In this document: one piece after another, positions 19,020 to 27,324 of the stretch
Layout: each line of letters starts with the position of its first letter
Numbering within the stretch: position 1 is the stretch's first letter
Assembly (NCBI RefSeq): GCF_900142715.1
Contig: NZ_FRBX01000002.1
Location: forward strand, 806,001 to 870,000
Reading direction: 5' to 3'
Source of the DNA: Flavobacterium pectinovorum
Lineage (GTDB): Bacteria; Bacteroidota; Bacteroidia; Flavobacteriales; Flavobacteriaceae
DNA length: 64,000 bases
Translations under genes and position numbers: made by a program
Notes under the pieces: generated by a model
What the model saw: only the letters and a program-made list of their open reading frames with translations
What the model was told of the DNA's origin: nothing
Database searches by the model: none

Positions 19020-19616
19020 ATGAAAAAAATGCTACTTATTCTTGCATTGGCTATGTTTAGCTTTGCAAATGCTCAAAAGGGAACAATCTTAGTTGGTGGA
19101 AACATTGGATTTACTTCTGAAAAAAATGATAATCAAGGCGAAGAGAGAAAATCAAATTCATTTGGTTTTTCTCCAAAGGTGGGGTATCAGTTTCACGATA
19201 ACTGGACAGCTGGTGTTGAATTTGCATTGTCTTCTTCAAAATCAACATTTTCTTTAAATAGTATTGGAGAATCAGAATCGAAATTTAATGCTTTCAAAGT
19301 AGGCGCATTTGTGCGTTATTCGGTTCCGTTGAGTGAAACATTTTCAGTATTTGCCGATTTAGGGGCTGGTTTCCAAAATCAGAAAAATAAAGATTATATT
19401 AACGGATCGCTTACTTCAGAAAGTAAAGCAGATGGACTTTACGCAGGAATAACACCAGCACTTTTTATAAATATGAAAAAAGGTTTTGGGTTAAACTTTA
19501 GCATTGGTGGTTTAGGATACGAAACATTAAGTTTTGACACTAGTGATACTGATGTTAGTAAATTCTATTTCAATTTTGGGAAAACAGTTAATATTGGAGT
19601 TTCTAAAAACTTTTAA
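19020..19616 (+). CDS. Small outer-membrane beta-barrel protein, copy 2
   Basis: This 198-residue paralogue of the upstream gene shares KGTILVGG after the signal peptide, FSPKVGYQFH, ITPALFI.MKKGFGLNF and the C-terminal NIGVSKNF. The central loops differ, as expected for surface-exposed loops under diversifying selection. Both copies have separate terminators, so they are likely expressed independently. Function is unknown. Confidence 0.85.
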   Translation: MKKMLLILALAMFSFANAQKGTILVGGNIGFTSEKNDNQGEERKSNSFGFSPKVGYQFHDNWTAGVEFALSSSKSTFSLNSIGESESKFNAFKVGAFVRYSVPLSETFSVFADLGAGFQNQKNKDYINGSLTSESKADGLYAGITPALFINMKKGFGLNFSIGGLGYETLSFDTSDTDVSKFYFNFGKTVNIGVSKNF

Positions 19617-19642
19617 TATATAAATTATATTCAATTTTGAAG

Positions 19643-19671
19643 AAAGCATCCGCGTTGGCGGATGCTTTTTG
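19643..19671 (+). terminator. Terminator after barrel copy 2
   Basis: GCATCCGC...GCGGATGC with a short loop and T-run, a near copy of the terminator at 18878-18908. Confidence 0.9.
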
Positions 19672-19712
19672 CTTTTTACGTGAAGTCTTTTAAAAACTAA
19701 AAATTCTCATTT

Positions 19713-19782
19713 AGCCCCGATAGAAGCGATATCCTTTTGTGTCCGCCGCGGCGGACATAAAAGATATAGCGGATAGCGGGAC
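19713..19782 (+). ncRNA. Candidate Flavo-1-like structured RNA element
   Basis: The element begins AGCCCCGATAGAAGCG and ends AGCGGATAGCGGGAC. Between them is a 16-base imperfect stem, ATCCTTTTGTGTCCGCC / GGCGGACATAAAAGAT, with a 2-base loop. The flanks are shared with 38447-38517 while the stem sequence differs but still pairs. That covariation suggests a conserved RNA structure. The resemblance to Rfam Flavo-1 is from memory. Confidence 0.55.
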
Positions 19783-19844
19783 AGAACGTGTTTTGGAAAC
19801 ATAATTTTCTGCTTCAAAATTCACTTTAACTCATTTTATTTTTA

Positions 19845-19916
19845 AAAACAAAAATGCCAACGAAAGTGAAGCCAAAAAATCATGACTACAGATTTCCGAC
19901 TTCACTTGTTGACATT
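19845..19916 (-). terminator. metE terminator (long imperfect hairpin)
   Basis: On the minus strand AATGTCAACAAGTGAAG and CTTCACTTTCGTTGGCATT pair imperfectly around a loop of about 28 bases and are followed by TTTTGTTTTT. It begins 30 bases after the metE stop. The rest of the 330-base gap holds the element at 19713-19782. Confidence 0.6.
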
Positions 19917-19946
19917 AAAAAACAAAAATATATTAAATAAAAAGTA

Positions 19947-22268
19947 TTAATTAACCGGACTTTCAACCGCAGCTCTCATTTCTTGAGCAGCGGCAACCAT
20001 TTCGATTAAAGCTTTTTTGGTTTCATCCCAATGGCGTGTTTTTAAACCACAATCGGGATTTACCCATAATTGATCTACAGGAATTACAGCCGAAGCTTTT
20101 TCTAGTAATTTTACCATTTCCTGACTCGAAGGAACACGTGGCGAGTGAATATCATAAACCCCAGGTCCAATTTCGTTTGGATATTTAAAATTGGCAAAAG
20201 CATCTAAAAGTTCCATTTGCGAACGCGAGCATTCGATTGTAATAACATCGGCATCCATGTCAGCAATATTTTGGATGATATCGTTAAATTCACTGTAACA
20301 CATATGTGTATGAATTTGTGTATCGTCTTTAACACCGCTTGCGGAAATTCTAAAAGCTTTTACAGCCCAATCCAGATAATTTGCCCATTCTTCTTTTCTC
20401 AATGGCAATCCTTCGCGAATCGCTGGTTCATCTATTTGAATAATTTTGATTCCTGCTTTTTCCAAATCAACCACTTCATCACGAATCGCTAATGCAATTT
20501 GCGTACAAGTTTCAGAACGTGGCTGATCGTTACGAACAAATGACCATTGCAAAATCGTTACAGGTCCTGTAAGCATTCCTTTTACCCATTTTGGAGTTAG
20601 GGATTGTGCGTATTTTGACCATTTTACAGTCATTGGGTTTGGTCTCGAAACATCACCATAAATTACCGGGGGTTTCACGCAGCGGCTTCCGTAACTTTGA
20701 ACCCAGCCATTTTTAGTAAAGGTAAATCCGGCTAATTGTTCTCCAAAATATTCCACCATATCATTACGTTCAAATTCACCATGAACTAAAACATCAATTC
20801 CCGTTTCTTCCTGAAAACGAATCGTAGCTTCGGTTTCTTTTTCGATTAAATCATTGTATTGTTCAACGGTTAATTCGCCTTTTTTAAATTTCGCTCTCCA
20901 GCTTCTTACTTCCGCCGTTTGAGGGAAAGATCCAATAGTTGTTGTTGGAAATAATGGAAGATTCAAAGCTTCGATCTGACTTTTTCTTCTCGTTGCAAAT
21001 GTACTTTTACGTTTATCGTCAGAAGCTGTAATGTTGGCTACACGCGATTTAACTTCATTATTGTGAATTAATTTTGAAGTTTTACGATTTTCATTCGCGA
21101 TTGTATTTTGTTTAAAATCTTCAGAATTCTCAGTATTCACTTCGTTTGAAGCAAATTGTTTTAATAATACAATTTCACTGATTTTTTGTTTGGCAAAAGC
21201 AAGCCATTGTTTGATTTCAGGTGTAAGTGTTGCATCATTTGTTTCTAAGTCTAAATCACACGGACTGTGAATTAAAGAACAAGACGGAGCAACTAAAATT
21301 CTGTTTTCTCCCAAAGCATCAGTAGCTTTTTTGATTAATTCCAACGATTTTTTGAAATCATTTTTCCAGATATTTCTCCCGTCAACAACCCCTAATGAAA
21401 GATTTACAGTAGTGTTTAATTTTCCTGATTCTAAAATATCATTTAGTTGAAGCGGACAGCGTACTAAATCTAAATGAAAAGTGTCAACAGGCAAAGCCAA
21501 TGCAGTAGCCAGGTTTTCGCCAAAACAATCAAAATAGTTTGCCAGAATGATTTTTATTTTTGGAAAACGAATATTGATTTCATTATAAACTTCTGTAAAA
21601 GTGTTTCTTTCTTTATCCGTTAAATTTAAAGCTAAGAAAGGTTCGTCAAGCTGAATATATGCTACATTTTCGGCTTGTAATTTTTCGAAAATTTCAAAGT
21701 AAACCGGAAGCAATTTATCGATAAGATCAATTCGGTGAAAACCTTCTTCTTTTTCTTTTCCTAAAAGTAAATAAGAAATTGGCCCAATTAAAACTGGTTT
21801 TGTAGCAATTCCTAAATCTTTTGCTTCTTTAAATTCATTAATTATTTTTTCTGAAAACAATTCAAATTTTTGGTTTTTTGTAAATTCAGGAACAATATAA
21901 TGGTAATTGGTATCAAACCATTTTGTCATTTCCATCGCCACAACGTCTTGTCCGTTTTTTTGCGCGCCTCTTGCCATTGCAAAATACAAATCGATAGAAG
22001 AGTTGGTTTTGGCAAATTCATGATAACGCTCCGGAATGGCACCCAAAGCCAATGTTAAATCAAGCACCTGATCATAAAAAGAAAAGTCATTAGAAGGGAT
22101 TAAATCGATTCCGGCTTTAGTTTGTGATTTCCAGTTGTTAAGGCGAATTTCTTTTCCGGCATCAATAAGTTCGTCAACCGAAATTTTTCCTGCCCAATAC
22201 AATTCGCTGGCTTTTTTCAGTTCTCTGTTGCTGCCAATTCGTGGGTAACCTAAATTATTTGTCTTCAT
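19947..22268 (-). CDS. metE: Cobalamin-independent methionine synthase
   Basis: This 773-residue protein has two barrel domains. The N-terminal half has NLGYPRIGSNRELK and the C-terminal half is catalytic. The zinc and homocysteine site is visible in HTHMCYSEF (His, Cys), in the Glu of ITIECSRSQ, and in NPDCGLKTR (Cys). It methylates homocysteine from methyl-THF polyglutamate without B12, in parallel with MetH at the start of the window. A Lys/Asn-rich linker lies between the halves at about 375-425. A divergent Lrp-type regulator gene lies 157 bases away. I saw no SAM or cobalamin riboswitch in the leader. Confidence 0.97.
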   Translation of the reverse strand: MKTNNLGYPRIGSNRELKKASELYWAGKISVDELIDAGKEIRLNNWKSQTKAGIDLIPSNDFSFYDQVLDLTLALGAIPERYHEFAKTNSSIDLYFAMARGAQKNGQDVVAMEMTKWFDTNYHYIVPEFTKNQKFELFSEKIINEFKEAKDLGIATKPVLIGPISYLLLGKEKEEGFHRIDLIDKLLPVYFEIFEKLQAENVAYIQLDEPFLALNLTDKERNTFTEVYNEINIRFPKIKIILANYFDCFGENLATALALPVDTFHLDLVRCPLQLNDILESGKLNTTVNLSLGVVDGRNIWKNDFKKSLELIKKATDALGENRILVAPSCSLIHSPCDLDLETNDATLTPEIKQWLAFAKQKISEIVLLKQFASNEVNTENSEDFKQNTIANENRKTSKLIHNNEVKSRVANITASDDKRKSTFATRRKSQIEALNLPLFPTTTIGSFPQTAEVRSWRAKFKKGELTVEQYNDLIEKETEATIRFQEETGIDVLVHGEFERNDMVEYFGEQLAGFTFTKNGWVQSYGSRCVKPPVIYGDVSRPNPMTVKWSKYAQSLTPKWVKGMLTGPVTILQWSFVRNDQPRSETCTQIALAIRDEVVDLEKAGIKIIQIDEPAIREGLPLRKEEWANYLDWAVKAFRISASGVKDDTQIHTHMCYSEFNDIIQNIADMDADVITIECSRSQMELLDAFANFKYPNEIGPGVYDIHSPRVPSSQEMVKLLEKASAVIPVDQLWVNPDCGLKTRHWDETKKALIEMVAAAQEMRAAVESPVN

Positions 22269-22275
22269 TTTTGTC

Positions 22276-22329
22276 TCAGTATTTTTTACTGAACAAATTT
22301 ATTGTTTTAGGTTTTAATACTTATATTTG
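22276..22329. promoter_or_regulatory. Divergent metE/lrp promoter region
   Basis: On the plus strand ATTG (22301-22304), a 17-base spacer and TATATTTG (22322-22329) form a promoter for the regulator. On the minus strand TAAATTTG (22294-22301) is a -7 candidate for metE, immediately next to the other promoter's -33 box. TCAGT/ACTGA (22276-22292) is a small inverted repeat in the metE leader. The two promoters would overlap, so one bound regulator could affect both. Confidence 0.5.
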
Positions 22330-22425
22330 GTTATTATTTAAGTAAAATGTCTTTTAAAATGCTTTTTTCAAAGATTATATTACTGATGAAATTTATTTAA
22401 AAGAACTTTAGCCGTAAAAATTACT

Positions 22426-22887
22426 ATGGAAAACTTAGATAAAACCGATTTGTTGATCCTTAAACACCTGCAGGAAAATTCCAATATCAATACAAAAGAC
22501 CTCGCAAGTAAATTATTTTTGACGGTAACGCCGGTTTATGAACGTATTAAAAGACTGGAACGCGACGGATATATTACTAAATATGTTGCTTTATTAGATA
22601 AGAAAAAAATGAATCGCGGTATGACGGTTTTCTGTAATGTTCGCCTAAAAGAGCACGCAAAAAATGTAGGAAGTAATTTTGTGAAAGATATTGTGGCACT
22701 TCCAGAAATTATAGAATGTTATAATATTGCCGGAGACTACGATTTTATGCTAAAGATATTGGTTCAGGATATGGCTAGTTATCAGGATTTTGTCATGAAT
22801 AAATTATCAACCATAGAAAATATTGGAAATACCAACAGTATTTTTGTCATGGGAGAAATTAAACATAGCACAGCTTTAGAGTTTTAA
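22426..22887 (+). CDS. Lrp/AsnC family transcriptional regulator
   Basis: This 153-residue protein has an N-terminal winged helix-turn-helix (about 5-60, including DLLILKHLQENSNINTKDLA) and a C-terminal ligand-binding RAM/AsnC domain (about 65-150, with the usual IIECYNIAGDYDFMLKI core). Such proteins assemble as octamers and respond to amino acids. It is divergent from metE and its promoter abuts that of metE, so control of methionine synthesis in response to methionine or a related amino acid is the natural hypothesis. The effector is not visible. Confidence 0.92.
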   Translation: MENLDKTDLLILKHLQENSNINTKDLASKLFLTVTPVYERIKRLERDGYITKYVALLDKKKMNRGMTVFCNVRLKEHAKNVGSNFVKDIVALPEIIECYNIAGDYDFMLKILVQDMASYQDFVMNKLSTIENIGNTNSIFVMGEIKHSTALEF

Positions 22888-22965
22888 TCGCTATAAAATC
22901 CTAAAATAAAATGTATTTTTGACATTTAGATCCTAAATCTAAAATCTACAATCTAAAATTAAAAA

Positions 22966-24312
22966 ATGAACTGGGAACAACTTTTATCACTCAAACGTCA
23001 AGGCGATACTAACAAAAGATTACGTGTAGAACAAGATGATACCCGTTTGGGATTTGAGGTAGATTATGACCGAATTATATTTTCGTCGGCCTTTAGATCT
23101 TTGCAGGATAAAACACAGGTAATTCCCCTTTCAAAAACAGATTTTGTACACACGAGATTGACACATAGTTTAGAAGTTTCAGTTGTAGGGCGTTCTTTAG
23201 GGCGTTTGGTTGGAAAAAAAATTATCGAAAAATATCCGTACTTAAAAGAAATTCATGGCTATCATATGAATGATTTTGGTGCCATCGTAGCGGCGGCATC
23301 TTTGGCGCATGATATAGGAAATCCTCCTTTTGGTCATTCTGGCGAAAAAGCTATTGGTGAATATTTTTCAATAGGAAACGGATTGAAACATAAAGATAAA
23401 CTAACAGCAAAACAATGGCAGGATTTGATTGATTTTGAAGGAAATGCCAATGGATTTTCTGTGCTTACAGCCAGTCGTCCGGGAATTGAGGGCGGACTGA
23501 GAATTTCGTATGCCACTTTAGGCGCTTTTATGAAATATCCAAAAGAAAGTCTTCCTAAAAAACCAACAAACAATATTGCCGATAAAAAATACGGTTTCTT
23601 CCAGACTGATAAATCATTTTTTGAAGAAGTAGCTCAGGATATGGGCATGATTGCCAACAAAGAAGGTGAAGATATTGGTTTTGAAAGACATCCTCTTGCA
23701 TATTTGGTAGAAGCTGCAGACGATATTTGCTACACAATTATTGATTTTGAAGATGGGATAAATCTTGGTTTAGTTTCTGAAGATTTCGCTTTAGAATATT
23801 TAATAAAACTTGTAAAAGACAATATTGGCGTTTCAAAATATAAAATGTTAGAGACCAAAGAAGATCGCATTAGTTATTTAAGAGCTTTAGCAATTGGAGC
23901 TTTAATAAACGATGCGGTTGATGTTTTTATTGAAAATGAAGAAGCAATCCTGGCCGGAAAATTTCCTTTTGCTTTAACAGATAAAAGCAAATACAAAGCC
24001 CAAATGGATGATATTATCAAATTAAGTGTTGAGAAAATCTATCAAAGCCGTGAAGTAATTGAAAAGGAAATTGTGGGTTATCAAATTATTCAAACCTTGC
24101 TGGATAAATTTATAACAGCTTTTAATAACAAATATGAAGGAAAGGCATCCAATTATGATAATTTAATTTTAAAAATGCTGCCGGAAAAGCATCATTTAGA
24201 TAAAACTAATTTATATGAACGTTTGCTTCATATTTGTCATTTTGTTTCTCTGTTGACAGATGGAAATGCTTTAGAATTATTCGAAACTATTAACGGAAGA
24301 AAGAATAATTAA
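22966..24312 (+). CDS. dgt: Deoxyguanosinetriphosphate triphosphohydrolase
   Basis: This 448-residue HD-domain enzyme hydrolyses dGTP (and perhaps other dNTPs) to nucleoside and triphosphate. The metal ligands are in THSLEVS and SLAHDIGNPPFGHSGE, with a further Asp in VEAADDICY. The N-terminal FSSAFRSLQDKTQV is typical of the family. Such enzymes limit dNTP pools and can act in phage defence, but this copy looks like a housekeeping gene with no defence neighbours. Its stop codon directly abuts that of the convergent DUF3078 gene. Confidence 0.93.
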   Translation: MNWEQLLSLKRQGDTNKRLRVEQDDTRLGFEVDYDRIIFSSAFRSLQDKTQVIPLSKTDFVHTRLTHSLEVSVVGRSLGRLVGKKIIEKYPYLKEIHGYHMNDFGAIVAAASLAHDIGNPPFGHSGEKAIGEYFSIGNGLKHKDKLTAKQWQDLIDFEGNANGFSVLTASRPGIEGGLRISYATLGAFMKYPKESLPKKPTNNIADKKYGFFQTDKSFFEEVAQDMGMIANKEGEDIGFERHPLAYLVEAADDICYTIIDFEDGINLGLVSEDFALEYLIKLVKDNIGVSKYKMLETKEDRISYLRALAIGALINDAVDVFIENEEAILAGKFPFALTDKSKYKAQMDDIIKLSVEKIYQSREVIEKEIVGYQIIQTLLDKFITAFNNKYEGKASNYDNLILKMLPEKHHLDKTNLYERLLHICHFVSLLTDGNALELFETINGRKNN

Positions 24313-25314
24313 TTACTGAAAAGCATATACAAGACCTACACCCAGAACTTGTCTTAGCTGAGCTCTTGGTCCGTCATTAACCTGACTTGTTGTTCCTGTT
24401 ACCGGGTCTACAACATCTATTTTGGTTTTGATGTCATCATCATAAACTAAATGAACCCCAATGTTTGCTTTTACATAAGCATTAACTACAAGGTCTATAC
24501 GCGTGTCATAATCAATGTCGACATTTCCAAATTTGTTCAGATAATCGGTATATAAACTTAGTCTGTTTTCATAAAAAACGTTTTTATAAATTTCGCTTTT
24601 CATATATCCGGTGAATAAAATACCAAATTCGGCTTTTACCTTTTGTCCTTCTTCAACTAAAATTTGACTTGCAGGATCATTAGGATCAGTTATATAAACG
24701 GCTTTTTTAACACCAAAAGAACCTTGGTTTGCTAAATATTGATCTAATACCAAAGTAGTTTTTAACGTGATTGGAGAGAAATAAAATGTTCTGTCTTTTT
24801 GCTTGTTTGAATTCTCAGCTCCGGCTCCTAAAAAGATATAGGCCGGTGCAAATGGTTTAGAGATTGCAATATCCCTATTAGGATAATTGTAACCGTCTGT
24901 AAATTGCGTGTTAAAATTAAACTTGGCAGAATAATACCAGTTTGATAAAGTGTCTTTTCTAAATCCGTAAGTAGAGTTCAACTGAACAGCATCGTCAGTT
25001 TTTCTTAATTCGGTACCATCTTGTTTATTTAAACCATATTTTACAATAAGTTCATTCACCCATTTATGATTTCCTTTGGCATAAGTTCTTCCAAATTCAC
25101 CTTTAAATAAACCAGAGATAGAACTTGTTCCCCCCGCGCTCCAGTTAACAAATGCAATTTCTGAAATATCAAAACCTATTTGATTTTTCTTTGTCCAGTT
25201 TGAAGGAATTTTTGGCAATTGGGAAGGATCTAGCGTAGTTCGAATAATTTGAGCAGACGTCGTAATTGAAAAACTAAAAAGGAATAATAAGATGGTGAAT
25301 CGAAATAATTTCAT
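24313..25314 (-). CDS. DUF3078 family secreted/outer-membrane protein
   Basis: This 333-residue protein has a signal peptide (about 1-21, ending TTSAQ) and a long stretch of alternating beta-strand pattern ending VLGVGLVYAFQ, consistent with an outer-membrane barrel. Typical DUF3078 features are WTKKNQIGFDISEIAFVNW and SGLFKGE near the start. Function is unknown in the family. It ends back to back with dgt with no base between the two stop codons and no visible terminator. It lies 41 bases downstream of dxs on the same strand and is probably co-transcribed with it. Confidence 0.85.
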   Translation of the reverse strand: MKLFRFTILLFLFSFSITTSAQIIRTTLDPSQLPKIPSNWTKKNQIGFDISEIAFVNWSAGGTSSISGLFKGEFGRTYAKGNHKWVNELIVKYGLNKQDGTELRKTDDAVQLNSTYGFRKDTLSNWYYSAKFNFNTQFTDGYNYPNRDIAISKPFAPAYIFLGAGAENSNKQKDRTFYFSPITLKTTLVLDQYLANQGSFGVKKAVYITDPNDPASQILVEEGQKVKAEFGILFTGYMKSEIYKNVFYENRLSLYTDYLNKFGNVDIDYDTRIDLVVNAYVKANIGVHLVYDDDIKTKIDVVDPVTGTTSQVNDGPRAQLRQVLGVGLVYAFQ

Positions 25315-25354
25315 TAGGTTAACTTTTGATTTTTTTTTTGACTGCGCAAAATAA

Positions 25355-27142
25355 TTATTTTGAACGGTTAGAAAAAAGATTTGCTAAACTTTTAACGTCA
25401 ATTTTGCATAATTGTTGTAATTGTAAGACAGTTCCATGCTCAATAAATACATCAGGAACGCCCAGAATTTGTATTTTATTCGTATAGTTATTTGCTGCTG
25501 CAAATTCAAGAATAGCACTTCCAAAACCTCCGCTGATGACACCATCTTCGATAGTAATAAGGGTTTTGAAATTCTCAAAAGTATAATGTAATATATTGTG
25601 ATCTAAAGGTTTAATGAATGGAAAATCGTAATGGGCAATAGTTTTAGGATTTCCGCATTCGTTTAAGGCAGCAATCACATTATTGCCAATTGTTCCAGTT
25701 GATAAAACGGCTGTTTCTGTACCGCTTTTTAGACAATTTCCGTCGCCAATTTTAATATTTTCGTATTGTCCGAAATTTTCTACTTCCCAATTTGAAATAA
25801 TGCCCCGACCTCTCGGATATCGAATTGCAATAGGATGCTCTAGTCCAAATTGAGCAGTATATAAAATGTTTTGAAGCGCAATTTCATTAATTGGCGCATA
25901 AATTATCATATTTGGGATTGATCTTAAATAAGCAATATCAAAAACACCGTGATGCGTTGCTCCGTCTTCGCCAACCAAACCCGCTCTGTCCAGACAAAAA
26001 ATAACAGGCAAATCCTGTAAAGCGACATCATGAATAACCTGATCGTAGGCACGCTGTAAAAAAGTCGAATAAATATTGCAATACACAATCATGCCCTGAG
26101 TTGCCATTCCGGCGGCAAGCGTAACGGCGTGCTGTTCTGCAATGCCAACATCAAAAGCACGCTCCGGAATTTCATCCATCATAAATTTTAAAGAACTTCC
26201 GGATGGCATTGCGGGTGTAATTCCTATAATTTTTTCATTCTTTTTGGCTAAATCCAAAAGGGTTAAACCAAAAACGTCCTGATATTTAGGAGGAAGATTT
26301 TCTTCAGATTTCAAATGAATTTCTCCGGTTAAAGCATCAAATTTTCCAGGCGCATGATATTTTACCTGATTTTCTTCGGCTTGCTGTAGACCTTTTCCTT
26401 TTGTTGTAACAATATGAAGGAATTTAGGACCTTTTGTCTTTTTTAAACGGTTTAATTCTTTGATTAAAGTCGGAAGATCATGACCATCAATTGGTCCTGA
26501 ATAATCAAAATTCAAAGATTTGATCATATTATTCTGCTTCGGATTTTTTCCATTTTTGACCGCTGTGAGGTATTTTTTTAAAGCCCCAACGCTTGGATCA
26601 ATTCCGATTGCGTTGTCGTTTAAAATAACAAGAATATTAGCGTCAGTAACTCCGGCATGATTCAAACCTTCAAAAGCCATTCCTGAAGCTATAGAAGCAT
26701 CGCCAATAACTGCAATATGCTGTTTGTTGAAATCACCTTTTAGTTGAGAGGCAATCGCCATTCCGAGTGCCGCAGAAATTGATGTTGAAGAATGTCCAAC
26801 ACCAAAAGTATCGTAAACACTTTCACCTCTTTTAGGAAAACCGGAAATTCCGCCTATTTGTCTGTTGGTATGAAAATTTTCTCGTCTTTCAGTCAGGATT
26901 TTATGTCCGTAAGCCTGATGTCCAACATCCCAAACCAATAAATCTTCGGGCGTATTAAAAACATAATGCAAGGCAATTGTCAATTCAATTACACCTAAAC
27001 TCGCGCCCAAATGCCCTTCTTTTACAGAAACAACATCAATTATAAATTGACGTAATTCCTGAGCAATTTGAGGTAATTGCGCCTCTTGTAAAAGACGTAA
27101 ATCGGCTGGATTGAATATGTTTGAAAGTAAATTGCTTTTCAT
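25355..27142 (-). CDS. dxs: 1-deoxy-D-xylulose-5-phosphate synthase
   Basis: This 595-residue thiamine-diphosphate transketolase-type enzyme condenses pyruvate and glyceraldehyde-3-phosphate, the entry step of the MEP isoprenoid route. N-terminal markers are GHLGASLG, WDVGHQAYGHKIL and the TPP-binding GDASIASGMAFEGLNHAG. The transketolase middle domain has GIAEQHAVTLAAGMA and FLQRAYDQVIHDVALQ. It is slightly shorter than the usual 620-640 residues, with a compact N-terminus, as in other Bacteroidota copies. GDA replaces the more usual GDG at the TPP motif start. The DUF3078 gene follows on the same strand. Confidence 0.92.
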   Translation of the reverse strand: MKSNLLSNIFNPADLRLLQEAQLPQIAQELRQFIIDVVSVKEGHLGASLGVIELTIALHYVFNTPEDLLVWDVGHQAYGHKILTERRENFHTNRQIGGISGFPKRGESVYDTFGVGHSSTSISAALGMAIASQLKGDFNKQHIAVIGDASIASGMAFEGLNHAGVTDANILVILNDNAIGIDPSVGALKKYLTAVKNGKNPKQNNMIKSLNFDYSGPIDGHDLPTLIKELNRLKKTKGPKFLHIVTTKGKGLQQAEENQVKYHAPGKFDALTGEIHLKSEENLPPKYQDVFGLTLLDLAKKNEKIIGITPAMPSGSSLKFMMDEIPERAFDVGIAEQHAVTLAAGMATQGMIVYCNIYSTFLQRAYDQVIHDVALQDLPVIFCLDRAGLVGEDGATHHGVFDIAYLRSIPNMIIYAPINEIALQNILYTAQFGLEHPIAIRYPRGRGIISNWEVENFGQYENIKIGDGNCLKSGTETAVLSTGTIGNNVIAALNECGNPKTIAHYDFPFIKPLDHNILHYTFENFKTLITIEDGVISGGFGSAILEFAAANNYTNKIQILGVPDVFIEHGTVLQLQQLCKIDVKSLANLFSNRSK

Positions 27143-27253
27143 TGTAGAGTAAAAAACAAATTTACGGTTTTAAATTTAAAATATTGTTTTTGAATGTTTG
27201 AGGATAAATTTATTTGATATTTTAAATCTAATAAAATCATTTTATTGAAAAAT

Positions 27254-27324
27254 GAGGCGATTAACAGAATTAATTGCCTCAAAAAATTACTATATTTGAG
27301 GCGATTAATAAAATTAATTGCCTC
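27254..27324 (+). promoter_or_regulatory. Two 27-bp palindromic operators flanking the Fic gene promoter
   Basis: A 27-base imperfect palindrome, GAGGCGATTAA...TTAATTGCCTC, occurs at 27254-27280 and again at 27298-27324, centre to centre 44 bases (about four helical turns). The -7-like box TATATTTG (27291-27298) sits between them and its last G is the first base of copy 2. Copy 2 ends directly before the Fic ATG. Any TSS would fall inside copy 2, so the site could repress transcription, and as RNA it could fold over the start codon. Confidence 0.75.

Noticed and set aside
22269..22425. SAM or cobalamin riboswitch in front of metE
   Set aside because: I searched the leader for conserved SAM or B12 motifs and saw none, only a small hairpin and promoter elements.
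22966..24312. dgt as part of a defence island
   Set aside because: Neighbours are Lrp, DUF3078 and dxs, with no defence genes nearby.
27274..27324. Longer Fic start at 27274
   Set aside because: It lies inside the operator palindromes and before the probable TSS. MKYNWQLPDW at 27325 is the family-type N-terminus.
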